From: Cavenderia fasciculata
Taxonomy: Eukaryota > Evosea > Eumycetozoa > Acytosteliales > Cavenderiaceae
NCBI RefSeq assembly: GCF_000203815.1
Contig: NW_004457736.1
Coordinates: 1,706,756 to 1,770,755 of the forward strand
Direction of reading: 5' to 3'
Length of the DNA: 64,000 nt
The position numbers and the translations under genes are program-made. Below are positions 24,965-36,624 of this stretch, piece after piece. A model generated the notes under the pieces. It did no database searches, was not told where the DNA came from, and saw only the letters and a list, made by a program, of their open reading frames with translations. Each line of letters begins with the position of its first letter. The first letter of the stretch is position 1.

Positions 24965-26152
24965 ATTACCAGTTTGGCCTTGACATTCACCATACCACCA
25001 ACCTCCTGCATCACTACTATCATAGATATTGATAATGTCACCTGCATAGAATGATAAATCATCTGGTTGTTGAGCTGCGTAATCATATAGTGCTTCGGCT
25101 TGTGGATAAGAGGCTGCTGCTTGGTCATCATATCCTTGGTCGTAACCCTGTTGGTCATAACCTTGTTGGTCATAGCCTTGTTGGTCGTCATAACCTTGTT
25201 GGTCATACCCTTGTTGATCATAACCCTGTTGATCATATCCTTGGTCATAGCTTTGTTGATCGTCATAACCTTGTTGGTCATAGCCTTGTTGATCATAACC
25301 CTGTTGATCATAGCTTTGTTGATCGTCATATGTTTCTGGTTCTGGTTCTGGTTCTGCACTACGTTTTGGAGGTGGAGGTGGTGCTTTTTTGACAGGCACT
25401 GGAGCAGGGGTTGGCTCTGGTTTGTAGTCTTCTTGAACAAACTTTGACACGATTGGTTTGGGAGCCACCTTTGGTGGAGGGGTTGCTGCTGCAGCTTTGA
25501 CTGGTGGTGGAGTTGGTTGAGTGAATTTGGCAGCTACTGGAGGTGGTTTTACTGGTTGTGAAATAGGTACAGCAACTGGTGTTGGTTTAGCTGCTGGTGC
25601 TGGTGAAGAATAAGAAGAGGTGGTAGATGGTGCTGCTGCTGCTGCTGCTGGTTTTGGTGCTGGTTTAGATGGTGCTGGCTTTGAAGATTGTTGAGGTGGT
25701 GCAGCGGCGCCACCATCACCTCCACCATAGTATGCATGGAATTTAGGTAGTGATTGTGTTGTTGATTTTGATGCTTGTACAGGTACTTTGTCTGCAGGTG
25801 CATTCTTTTGAAGTAAATCTCTACCAATTACACTTGCTCTAACACCTACTGGCTCATTTACTTTGGTTTGTTTTGAATTATCGATATTATTTGTATTCTT
25901 TTTGAGTGAAACAAAAGAATAATGTTAACTATATAGTTGATCTGTTTTCTTTTTATCTTTTCTCTAGAATACGTACAACAAAATCGGAATCAGTATCCCA
26001 ATCATCGTCTTCAGCATCGTTTGCATATTGTTTTCTCAGCTATAATAATAAAGTAGAAAGGGAGTTCAATAAATAGTTTTGGGGGTTTTAATTAATTTGA
26101 TCTGATCATTGCTACTTACATCAAGTGAATTGCTCACTAATTTGTTTGTCAT
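24935..26152 (-). CDS. SH3 protein with cortactin-like acidic N-terminus and YDQQG repeats
   Basis: Three exons (26152..26120, 26039..25977, 25897..24935) encode 352 aa. Splicing two tiny exons gives an acidic N-terminus with [14 protein letters not shown] at residues 20-33, closely resembling the cortactin/HS1 NTA region (ADDWETDPDFVND), whose DDW motif binds Arp2/3. Residues about 60-215 are Pro/Ala-rich with PPPP ligands, about 220-295 consist of some fourteen DQQGYD/DDQQSYD units, and 299-352 form an SH3 domain ([31 protein letters not shown]). The F-actin-binding repeats of cortactin are missing. Inference: an actin-cortex or endocytic adaptor linking Arp2/3 to proline-rich partners. Upstream on the same strand, 195 bp away, ends the aminopeptidase gene. 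Confidence 0.8.
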
Positions 26153-26347
26153 TGTTTGATATATTTGGTGTTGTTTGAATAAAAGTACAAAAGTTTAATA
26201 AATAAATAAATAGTAGTAGTTAAAAACAAACATGCAAGATATCTGGTACATTATTAAAAAAAAAAAAAAAAAAAAGTCACCTTGGTTTTTTGTTCTTTGA
26301 AAACAATGGGCAAAAAAAAATGCTCCTTCACTTTTTATTTCTACCTT

Positions 26348-29135
26348 TTAGAGATTTTGTTTGTTTAACCATTGAGAAAGGTCATTATTGAAAGATTCAA
26401 ACCATTTACCATTGGTCTTGATGGATTCGATATCTTGTAGAATGGAACGATGAGCAATTGGGATGGCATTATCCTTGAGAAGGAACTTTTCAGCAATTTC
26501 AATTTGTTGGTCAGAGAGACGATAGGCAAGTGTCGATGTGATAATACGACCAAACAATCCACTCTCCTTGAAACGATCATTGATTGACTTGAAATTGTCG
26601 ACAAAATATTTCCAAGTGTGACTACGTTGAGCGTGTCCGACACCAGACCATACGATAAAAGTATCTTGCATGTTTACAAATTCTGTGAGAGAGAATTTGA
26701 GGGCCTTTTCGACACCAGATGGACTACGATTGAGACCAATAGTTTGGAGATAGGAATTCTTTTCAGCGACAACCTTGGCCTTTTTGTAGAGTTCAATGAC
26801 TTGATCTTGTACAGCTTCGTCACCGTTACGAACGACAGTGTGGAGTACAACAGCACGAACATCGGCAGTGAGTGGAGATGATCCATCAAGGTGTTTGGCG
26901 AAACGTTTCTTTGATTCTTCTACAATGGGAGCATAACCGAGGAGACCAAGACGGGTATTAACCTTTTCACGTAAAAGAACGTCAGATGATGATTCACCTT
27001 TGACTGATTCGAAACCAAGCTTGGTGGATAGTGGTGTAAGAAGTTTGACGACAAACTTTTCGAGTTGTTGGTGATATGGTTGATCTTCGGTGATGGCCAA
27101 TAAAACAGAGAGACGGTCCATGATGAATGACCAAATGCTAAACTCGTTTTCATTTTCAAATGCCGATACTAGATCCATAAAGACAGAGAGTGGAGTTTGA
27201 AGAGCCTTGCTCAAAGCATTGGCATCAGATAAGAGACCCAAACGATCGGCAGCTGGTAATTCAAGAGACTTGATGGCTGGAAGGAGCAAATCAATGATGG
27301 ATTGGTCGTATTGAATACGATAGTAACCAGTTTGCTTGTAGTTTGGCTTGAACCACTCTCCCTCTTTGACATTGATAGTTACATCCTTTTCTCTAGAGTC
27401 GAGCATGATTTCTTGGGATTGCTTGTCTCTAGTTTCCACTTGAATGTGACACTTCCAGATTGGATCCTTTGAAACATCGGCAGTTTCAGTGAAACGGAAT
27501 TGTCTTTGGGAAACGTGATACGAACAACATGATCCTTGAGAACGAGTAAAAGATACGACTGGATAACCAGCCTTTTTAGTGTAGGCATCAACAAAGTCCT
27601 TTACATTATCATTGGCCTTTAGAGAGATTGAGTCCCAGAGATCTTCAGTGTTGGTGTTTTGGTACTTGAATTTGGTGAGGTAGTGATTGAGACCTTGACG
27701 GAAGGCATCACCGTAACGAGTGGCTACCATTTGAATGACACATGCACCCTTGTTGTAGGAAATGGCATCAAAGATTTCATTGATTTGAGCAGAGTTGTGG
27801 ACAGGTACTTCGATTGGATGACTATTCTCCAAAGCATCCAAACCCAAAGCACCATTTCTATAGATTTCACTAAAATCTAACCAATCATTCCATTCTGGGA
27901 ATAAATGATCAGTAACCAAAACTCCCATATAAGTTGCAAAACCTTCATTTAACCATAATTGTGACCACCATTCCATTGTTACCTAAAAAAAATAAAAATA
28001 TAAATATAATATAATCTATCTATTTATCTATTTTTTTACATACTAAATTACCAAACCATTGATGAGCCAATTCATGACCAATAACTTCAGTGATTCTTTG
28101 TTTAGTTCTAAGAGTAGTTTGTGGAGAGGTAAGAAGAATAGATTCACGATAAGTGATCAAACCAAAATTCTCCATGGCACCAAAAGTAAAAGATCCAATG
28201 GCAATGTGATCACACTTTTTGAGTGGGAATGGGATTTCAAAATACTCTTCAAAGAAATCTAGGGCACGAATAGCAACATCGAGAGCAAAGTCGCCCTTTT
28301 CTTCTTTACCAATGGATTGATAGATACGAGTACGAACTCCACTCTTTGTGAATCCTTCGACATAATCAAATTCACCAACGACAAAGGCTACAATATAGGT
28401 AGACATACGAGGTGTCTTTTCAAAGACATAGGTATGAGTACCGTCGGCATTGTCAGTAAGAGATACTTCTGGTTGATTGGACAAGGCAGTGAGGTGCTTC
28501 TCGGTGGTGATGGTAATGTAAAACTCAGCCTTGAGTGCTGGTTCATCAAAACATGGGAAAGCACGACGAGCATCGGTTGCTTCAAATTGAGTGGTGGCAA
28601 CATAACGATCTTCACCATTGACGACATACTTTGAACGGTAGAAACCCTTCAACTTGTCATTCAACTCTCCAGTAAAGGCAATGGCAAGTACGGCAGAGTC
28701 AGATGGACTAACCTCTTTTTCAAATGTAAGAACAGCAACTTCATCAGTAGTATCGTATTCAATATTGATGGCCTTGTTGTTATTGTTGATGGTAGCACTT
28801 TGAATGGCAATTTCAATAGAATGAATAACAATGGTAGTAGTTGGTTTGTTGACTTGCAATGTAATATCTACTTGTCCACGAAAAGTAAATGCCTTTATAT
28901 TTGGATAAAGATGAAGATTATAACTTTTTGGTACTACATTGTCTGGTAATACCAAACGATCACCTCTATCAAATAAATATTTACTAGTAGTAGCTGTAGT
29001 AGTTGTCATCGTAGTAGTAGTATTGAATATATAATTAATAAAAGTTAAATGATTATTATTATTTTGATGATATATAACAAATGAGATAAATAATACTAAA
29101 ACTGTAAGAACAACACTTTTATTTTTGATGTTCAT
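26348..29135 (-). CDS. psaA: M1-family aminopeptidase with N-terminal membrane anchor
   Basis: Two exons (29135..28044 and 27982..26348) encode 908 aa. M1 landmarks: FPCFDEPALKAEF, exopeptidase motif GAMENFGLITYRE, zinc site HELAHQWFGNL at residues 354-364 continuing across the splice into VTMEWW...LNEGFA (His354, His358, Glu377), then the long helical C-domain. It is closest to puromycin-sensitive aminopeptidase. Unlike cytosolic PSA it opens with a basic start plus hydrophobic stretch (VVLTVLVLFISFVIY, about 8-22) and a Thr-rich stalk, suggesting a type II membrane or secreted form. I chose this ATG because the upstream in-frame ATG would read through a poly-Lys encoded by a T/A tract. The intron 28043..27983 has a GTATGT donor. 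Divergent from the decarboxylase gene (168 bp). Confidence 0.9.
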
Positions 29136-29188
29136 TTTGGTTTGAATGGTGGAAGCCTCACAACAAAAAAGAATGAATATCCCAGGTT

Positions 29189-29189
<1 letters not shown>

Positions 29190-29222
<33 letters not shown>
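29190..29222. repeat. Poly(T) tract in divergent promoter
   Basis: A run of about 33 T residues sits between the aminopeptidase and decarboxylase start codons. Long homopolymers are common in dictyostelid promoters, so it may exclude nucleosomes. Its function is inference. Confidence 0.8.
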
Positions 29223-29303
29223 CTTCTCCGATTCACCAGCTCCTTCTAGAAATGCATAAGATTGTCGCAAAAGGTAATCATTTGAATCGAATCGAATCAA
29301 AGA

Positions 29304-29653
29304 ATGATACCAACAACCAAAGATGATACAACCTTTGACAACAACAACAAAGAGATGCCATTTACAAGCGATCAAATATTTGATGCAATTCGAAATGCTC
29401 AAGGAGATACACCATTTCATCTATACAATGGTGATATGATTGCTGAAAATGCACGTCATATGATCAAATCGTTTAGAAATCATTTCACTCATTACACCAA
29501 CTATTTTGCTGTAAAGGCAACTCCTAATCCACATCTACTAGATCTACTTAAACAACAAGGAATGGGTGTAGATTGTAGTTCTTTTGCAGAATTAATCTTA
29601 TCTCAAAAAGGTAAAAAACAAAACAGTGATATACAGAACAACAATCTGTTTGT

Positions 29654-29743
<90 letters not shown>

Positions 29744-30880
29744 ATATTGTATCTAACAATGATTTTATTTATTTATTATTTTATAGTTGGATTTAAAGGT
29801 GATGAAATTATGTTTACAAGTAATAATACACCAGACAAGGAATATCAATTGGCATATGAATTGGGTGCAGTCATCAACCTTGATGATATAACACAAATTG
29901 ATGCAATGAAACAGGCACTTGGTGGTGAGAAGATGCCAAGAATGGTATCTTTGAGATATAATCCTGGACCACTTAAACAAGGAAATGCAATCATTGGAGA
30001 ACCACAAGAAGCAAAGTTTGGTTTGACTGCTGCTCAATTGCCAGAGGCATATGCCAAGCTAAAGGCTTTGGGTGTAGATAGATTTGGTTTACATTGTATG
30101 GTGGCATCGAATGAGTTGCAACTAGATTACTTTGAAGAGACTGCCAAATTACTCTTTAATACTGTTGCAGAGTTGTCTCGGTCACCAATGTCACTCACTT
30201 TTGAAATGATAAACTTGGGTGGTGGTATTGGTATCCCTTATCGACCAGGTCAAAAACCCGTTGATTTTGTACAACTTGCTCAAAGAATAGCCAACCAATA
30301 CAATAATATCATATTACCACTACTCTCTGATCAACAACAATACGTCAACGCCAACATTAAAGAAATTAAAATTGTAACTGAATGTGGTAGAGTTGTCACT
30401 GGACCATATGGTTGTCTCATTACAAAAGCTATTCACCACAAATCAACTTATAAACAATATGTAGGAGTTGATGCCTGTATGGTTAATTTAATGCGTCCTG
30501 GAATGTATGGTGCTTATCATCATATTACTGTTTTAAAACAAAATAATCAAAATAATCAAAATAATCAAAATAATCAAAATAATAATAATCTATATGATAT
30601 AGTTGGATCATTATGTGAGAATAATGATAAATTTGCAGTAAATAGATCATTACCAAACATTGAAAAAGGAGATATATTGGTGATTCATGATAGTGGAGCA
30701 CATGGACATAGTATGGGTTTTAACTACAACGGAAAGACAAGATCGGCTGAATATTTATTTACTACTACCAACAACAACAACAACGAGACCAAAACATTCA
30801 CATGCATCCGAAGAGGTGAAACCTTGGATGATTTATTCACAACATTGGATTTCTCAAAATGGGACAACAAAGACCTTTGA
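29304..30880 (+). CDS. Diaminopimelate-decarboxylase-like PLP enzyme (fold type III)
   Basis: Two exons (29304..29610 and 29787..30880) encode 466 aa. Landmarks: DTPFHLYNGDMI, the PLP lysine in YFAVKATPNP (Lys71), GMGVDCSSFAEL, LGGGIGIPYRPGQ (phosphate loop), ECGRVVTGPYG, GVDACMVNLMRPGMYGAYHHITV, SLCENNDKFA and the C-terminal HDSGAHGHSMGFNYNGK. This pattern is that of the LysA branch, more like certain bacterial enzymes than ornithine decarboxylases. Known LysA reaction: meso-diaminopimelate to lysine plus CO2; whether that is the substrate here is unproven. The intron 29611..29786 contains a long (CT)n tract. Asn-rich inserts and the intron show it is adapted to this genome. Confidence 0.85.
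29659..29741. repeat. (CT)n microsatellite in decarboxylase intron
   Basis: About 80 nt of CT dinucleotides with one TTTC interruption, on the coding strand of the gene, between donor 29611 and acceptor 29786. Confidence 0.95.
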
Positions 30881-31025
30881 AAAATGCGCAACAATGAAAA
30901 AATTTAAATAAAAAAAAAAATTAAATAAAAATTTTTTAAAACGAACGAAGGAGAGAGGGGTCTCGTTTTTTTCCTTTTGATTTAATTATAACACAATAAT
31001 ATTAATCAACAGCAACAACGATAAG

Positions 31026-32847
31026 ATGAATAATAAACCAACAAAAAAAGATTATCCTAGAAGAAAGGCAGGATTTAAAGCAGCAGAAGAAGTACCATCT
31101 ACACTTGAACAAGCAGAAAAGATATATCAAGAGGAACAATCACTTAGTGTTATCATTCAATTCAAAAATAAAGATGATCAAGAATCTGAACCAACTGGTC
31201 CACCAATCTCTGTACCTCAAAATATAACTACTGAACAACTACAACTTTTGATTAATAATTTATTAAAAAATGTACGCAATATTATTTATTTGCATATACG
31301 AGTATATCAAATTATATTAACAAATCATATTATTATTACTCTTTTTCTTTCTCTTTTTCTTTTTCTTTTTCTTTTTCTTTTTCTTTTTCTTTTTCTTTTT
31401 AGGATGAAGAATTACCATATTCATTCTTTGTAGATGAGAATGAAATTGTAAAATCTTTAAAGAATCATATGCAAGGACAATCTGAAGAGACAACATTAAA
31501 CATTTTATATCAACCACAAGCAGTTTTTAGAATTACACCAGTAACAAGATGTTCATCGTCAATGGAAGGACATACAGAGGCCGTATTAAATAGTGCTTTC
31601 TCACCAGATGGTAGTGGTTTGGCATCGGTTGGTGGTGATGGTACATTAAGAATTTGGGATTTAAATACTCAAACTCCAATCTTTACTTGCAAGTATGTAA
31701 AACTATATAGTTTATTTATTTATTTATTTATTTATAATTTACATATGACCATCTATTTATTAATCTATCATTATCTATTTTAGGGGTCATACAAATTGGG
31801 TATTACAAGTTTCATGGTCACCAGATGGTAAAAAGATTGCAACAGGTGGAATGGAAGGTGAAATTCGTATATGGAATCCAAAGACTGGTAAACAAATGGG
31901 ATCAGTTTTAAGGGGACATACAAAGTTTATTACTGCATTGCAATGGGAACCATATCATTTAAATCCAAATTGTACCAGATTGGCATCATCTTCAAAGGAT
32001 GCCACCGTAAAGATTTGGGATACAGAATCAAACAAGTGTCTCATGACTCTATCGGGACACACAATGAGTGTCACTTGTCTCAGATGGAGTGGTGAAGGTC
32101 TCATCTATTCGGGATCACAAGACAGAACCATCAGAGTTTTCAACACCAACGAAGGTAGATTAATACGTGCACTCGAAGGTCATGCTCATTGGGTCAATAG
32201 TATAGCCCTCAATACTGACTATGTCCTCAGAACCGGTCCATTTGATCACACTGGAAAACATCACGACACCAAAGAAGAGGCTCAAAAGGCTGCACTCGAG
32301 AGATATAATCAAGTATTAAATTCGGTAGCAGGTGGCACCAAAGGTGATGTAATGGTATCTGGATCAGATGATTTTACATGTATCGTTTGGAATCCTGCAC
32401 ATGCCAAGGCACCAGTAGCTCGTTTGGCTGGACATCAACAATTAATTAATCTTGTATCATTTTCACCAAATGGTCGTTATTTTGCCAGCGCATCATTTGA
32501 CAAATCAATCAAGTTGTGGGACGCTGCAAATAACAAGTTTTTGGGTAATTTCAGAGGACATGTTGGTGCCGTCTATCAAGTGTGTTGGAGTAGCGATAGT
32601 AGATATTTAGTTAGTGGTAGCAAAGATAGTACTCTCAAGATTTGGGATATCAAGACAAAGAAAATGACCATCGAATTACCAGGTCATGCCGATGAAGTTT
32701 ATACTGTAGATTGGAGTCCAGATGGTCAAAGTGTTGTTTCTGGTAGTAAGGATAGATTATTAAAAATGTATGTAACTCTAAACCAAATGATAGGTCTTCA
32801 AACAAATAGGTTATTAATATTTATTTATTTTTATAGTTGGAGAAATT
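31026..32847 (+). CDS. nle1: Notchless (NLE1/Rsa4), WD40 ribosome-assembly factor
   Basis: Four exons (31026..31271, 31403..31692, 31784..32767, 32835..32847) encode 510 aa. The N-terminal ubiquitin-like NLE domain (SVIIQFKNKDDQ...QLQLLINNLL, ELPYSFFVDENEIV) is followed by eight WD repeats with GH...WD/WN cores (GHTEAV...IWDLN, GHTNWV...IWNPK and so on). The last exon is only 13 nt and completes LKIWRN-stop, matching the conserved end of animal NLE1. Known: Rsa4/NLE1 binds the MIDAS domain of Rea1/midasin to drive 60S pre-ribosome maturation; the NLE domain is the binding element. Intron 1 has a CTTTTT-repeat pyrimidine tract before the acceptor. Convergent with the four-TM gene, 73 bp apart. 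Confidence 0.95.
31340..31400. repeat. (CTTTTT)n tract in nle1 intron 1
   Basis: About ten hexanucleotide units immediately upstream of the 3' splice site (AG at 31401-31402). They form an exaggerated polypyrimidine tract. Confidence 0.9.
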
Positions 32848-32920
32848 AATAAAACTCTTAATATTATATATATATATTTTTACAATTTTATGATACGGTT
32901 GGTTGGTTAGGGACATCATA

Positions 32921-33294
32921 TTAATAAGTCATTGGAGTAGTATGCAACAAATAGTATTGATCATTCATCTTTTTCTCTTTTCTTTTAGATCTAAAAGTAA
33001 CAAAAAATATAGAAATACAACCAATTAAATTTAATATTGAACTAACAAGACAAAGAATCTTTGATAATATAATGTTAGTCTACATATGGTGATGATCAAT
33101 CCTACTACTATTACTACTGGTATACTCACCCATCCTGTATACGGACCCCAAACAGAAGTTGATTTGGTTGTTTTTGTGGATTTGATAAACTTTGTCTGGT
33201 CCAATAAATCACAAAAGATATATAATTGTCCATCATCGGAATCAGAGCTATTATTATTAGATGATGATGATTGATCATTTTTACAGTCCTAAAC

Positions 33295-33328
<34 letters not shown>

Positions 33329-33925
33329 TGACTATTAATATTGGGATGTTTAAACCAAATATAATCTCTATCTACATACATTAGAAAGAGAAGTCATTAT
33401 ATTGGTAAAATAAATAGTAGAAGTGACGATGGAAGCCAATGAAATAATGGACAATAATCTGGAAGATCGTGAAAGTAGTGAAGATGATTTCTTGAATCCA
33501 AACAAAACGGTTGCATGTACCAGACAAACAATGATCGATGTTACTGCAGATAGTACCAAAAAACCAGATGAAATGGCAAATGTAGATCGAGTGGCATGAT
33601 AGTCTTGGTAGTCATGTTTCTCAGAGTATGAACTATTAGAGTTCATATAATACTTAAAGTAAAAGTAGGTTCGATCATTTGGTGAATCGTGACCAACAAT
33701 CGTAGCTTTTAAATTCCAATCAATCTTGAACCAATAGACTAAATATAAAAATATATATAGCAAAAGAAAGACAATAATTGATTGAATCAATTGGTGGTAG
33801 TTCTCTTTGATTGATCGATTGATGATGCTTCTAATAATAATATAACATACCTTGTGATGATGCAATATAACAAGAAAGGATCAAAAAATATATAAACAAA
33901 GGAATAATATTAGAATACCTATTCC
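32921..33925 (-). CDS. Four-transmembrane protein (claudin/tetraspan-like), 5' end unresolved
   Basis: Exons that join cleanly: about 33925..33851, 33738..33380, 33288..33130, 33079..32921. The spliced product begins with a hydrophobic segment (IIPLFIYFLILSCYIASS), an extracellular-type loop with possible N-glycosylation sites (MNSNSSYSE), then TM2 (AISSGFLVLSAVTSIIVCLV), TM3 (LLSIISLASIVTSTIYFT), a Ser/Asn loop ending VWGPYTGW, TM4 (ILCLVSSILNLIGCISIFF) and a short basic tail. Topology resembles claudin or tetraspan proteins but I see no diagnostic family motif. No in-frame ATG opens the first hydrophobic exon, so an additional 5' exon or a sequencing error is likely. Function unknown. Confidence 0.6.
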
Positions 33926-34133
33926 TTTTATGATGACTCAAGTTGGGTCATATTAATCTTGTTGCAATTGATCTAATATTTGTAATAGTTGTCTTGCAAC
34001 TATAAAGAGTTACAATCGTTGTTAATCATTTGAGCTTTTATTTTAAATATCTTTAATTTGTGTAAAGTTGTTCGAAAAAGGTCATTTTTTAGATATAGTC
34101 GACCATCATTGCTTGTTTAAACTAATCAATACA

Positions 34134-34970
34134 ATGACTACTATTGTACCCTCTATTGATGCACGTAATGACATTGAACATCCTAGAACATTAATACCAC
34201 AACTATGTCAACAATTCTATCATCTAGGTTGGGTCACAGGTACAGGTGGTGGTATTAGCATTAAACATGGGTAAATATAATATAATATAATATATAATAT
34301 ATACTTACTTTTATACAACAAGAAAGTAATCACTCATTAATCATGAAATCTAACTCTACTCTATTATGACATTGTCTATAGAAAAGAGATTTATATAGCA
34401 GCATCAGGAGTACAAAAAGAGAGAATTCAAGGAGATGATATATTTGTAATGGATGAACAAGAGAATGAGATTAGTTGTCCATCACCAACAAAAGGATTAA
34501 GACCAAGTCAATGTACTCCACTATTCTTTAATGCCTACAAAATGAGAGGTGCTGGTGCAGTCATTCATACACATTCAAAACATGCAGTCATGGCAACACT
34601 ATTGTATACTGGTACCGAATTTGAAATATCACACCAAGAGATGATCAAAGGCATAGTATCTGGACATGGAGTCAATGCAAAGTATCTACAATATCAAGAT
34701 CGATTGGTGGTACCAATCATTGAAAATACACCACACGAAAGAGATCTTAAAGATCGTATGGCTCGTGCAATGGATGCCTATCCAAATGCATCGGCAGTAC
34801 TCGTTAGAAGACATGGTCTATATGTATGGGGAAAGGATTGGATTCAAGCAAAAACAATGTGTGAATGTTATGATTATCTATTTGAAATTGCTGTAAAGAT
34901 GAAAAAAATGCGTTTAGGTCCTTGTGAAACACCAATTGAAAATAAAGATTGTTGTTATGAAGACAATTGA
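34134..34970 (+). CDS. mtnB: Methylthioribulose-1-phosphate dehydratase (MtnB/APIP)
   Basis: Two exons (34134..34270 and 34382..34970) encode 241 aa, matching human APIP in length. Class II aldolase fold landmarks: [40 protein letters not shown], zinc-binding [18 protein letters not shown], and [16 protein letters not shown]. Known reaction: dehydration of 5-methylthioribulose-1-phosphate to 2,3-diketo-5-methylthiopentyl-1-phosphate in methionine salvage, cytosolic. I use ATG 34134 ([12 protein letters not shown]) rather than an in-frame ATG 66 nt upstream. The 111-nt intron restores KHGKEIYIA. Convergent with the flavoprotein gene; stops are 38 bp apart. Confidence 0.94.
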
Positions 34971-35008
34971 TTATATTAAATCAAAAAATTATTCTTTATT
35001 CTCTCTCT

Positions 35009-35048
35009 CTATAGAGAAGATTTAAAATGTACTCTTCTCTGATTGTTG

Positions 35049-35092
<44 letters not shown>

Positions 35093-35668
35093 GGTTGTTG
35101 GCAACATCATTGATGCCACTTGTTTACCAACCAAACTACCAATTGCAACACCCATTCCACCCATTCTAACGGCAAGATAAATATTTGGTGAATAATTTTT
35201 AATGATTGGTTTCTTGTCTTTACCAAAAGCCATAATACCAGCCCATTGATATTCAATAGTAAAAGATCGATTGGGAATGATAACTTTTGAAAGATAATCT
35301 TCCAAACTATCTAAAATCTTTTTGTTGCTCTTAAAGGCTGTCGACATTTCACCTTGTACATCCAAGTTTCTACCTCCACCAAATAAAATGCCACCATCTA
35401 ATTCTCTAAAGTAATAATATCCTTCATCAAAATGATAGATACCTTTAAATGGTACACCACCTTGAATGTTGCTTGCATAAATTACTTGTCCTCTACCTGG
35501 AATTACATCTTCCTTATTATTTTGATTATTTTGATTATTATCAAGAACGAGAACTTCATTTGTGAAAGCATTTGTACAAATGACCAATTTCTTGCAAATA
35601 AACTCTATATTTTCACCCAAAGTATTATTCTTTACCATAACCCTTACATTGTAATCTTGTTGTTGAGT

Positions 35669-35703
<35 letters not shown>

Positions 35704-36307
35704 GATCAAAAAATGAAATGACGGGAGCATTTTTAATTTCTACACCAAGTTGTTGAGCATAACGACAATAAGCCTTCATCATCATACCAGTATTAATCTC
35801 TGCTTCATAATTATTTTTAATCAGATGGAGAGCATAATCTCTGTTGAATTGACTATTGATGAGATCTTGTTGGCTACACAATGTGAAAGCGTCACCACCC
35901 AATACAGGTCTTAGCATGTCATTGATAGATTGAAGATGAGGTAATGCCCATAGTTGATCTTTAGATATGAGTTCATAGGAACCATTATCTTTGTAACCAA
36001 TATTATCGTCGCCCAATCTGTCTCTTAGTAGTTTCAAACCTTCTCTTCTAGTCTTTACAAGATTGATAACCGTCTCTTTTGACATTGTTTTGAGGTCATC
36101 CAATAGTTCAGTTAGACTACCACAAGTTGCAAAACCAGCATTTTTAGTGCTAGCACCTGTTGGTATTACTTCTCTTTCCAATATCAATACAGATGCATGT
36201 GCATTGAGCTCTTTGATACTAACGCTACTAGATAATCCAACAATTCCACCTCCAACTACAATGTAATCATATTTCAATAATGATTCTTTTTCCCAATATG
36301 ATAACAT
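35009..36307 (-). CDS. DAO-family FAD-dependent oxidoreductase
   Basis: Intronless, 432 aa. The N-terminal Rossmann motif is YIVVGGGIVGLSSS (residues 15-28, GGGIVG at 19-24) with acidic LILERE ending the second strand; then TGASTKNAGFATCGS, a covalent-flavin- or substrate-type loop of the DAO family. The C-terminal part has YYFRELDGGILFGGGRNLD, EYQWAGIMAFGKDKKPII and AVRMGGMGVAIGSLVGKQ, the second FAD-contacting block. Poly-Gln and poly-Asn insertions (about 35660-35705 and 35044-35090) are species specific. Related enzymes oxidise D-amino acids, glycine, sarcosine or N-methylated/polyamine substrates; the substrate cannot be deduced. The resemblance to bacterial members is an impression, untested. 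Confidence 0.82.
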
Positions 36308-36624
36308 CTCTCTATATCTATCTCTCTCTCTTTCTCTCTATCTTTCGTCTTGTTGCTTGAGTAATTATAAGATGATAGGACATAAATGAAAAGACTTCAC
36401 CAATAAAAAAATAAAAAAAAAGATTTTAATAGATATTTGTTATCGTTGCGAACTTCCATTTTTGAGGTATCTTAACGAAATTTCGGTTGCCGCCGACCGA
36501 ATGATATAATTTATTTGTTTTCGTTCGTTTTTTTTTTTCATGTCTCACATTCTCTACAAAGCCTCATTTTTTTTTTTATTATTATAATCTAAATTTATAT
36601 TATACTAATATTTAAAACAACAAA
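36308..36624. other. Divergent promoter region, flavoprotein / nucleoplasmin-like gene
   Basis: The 317-bp spacer carries CT repeats next to the flavoprotein start, several A and T runs and a less AT-rich block (about 36450-36505) including GAAATTTC and CCGCCGACCG. No gene is seen. Confidence 0.5.
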
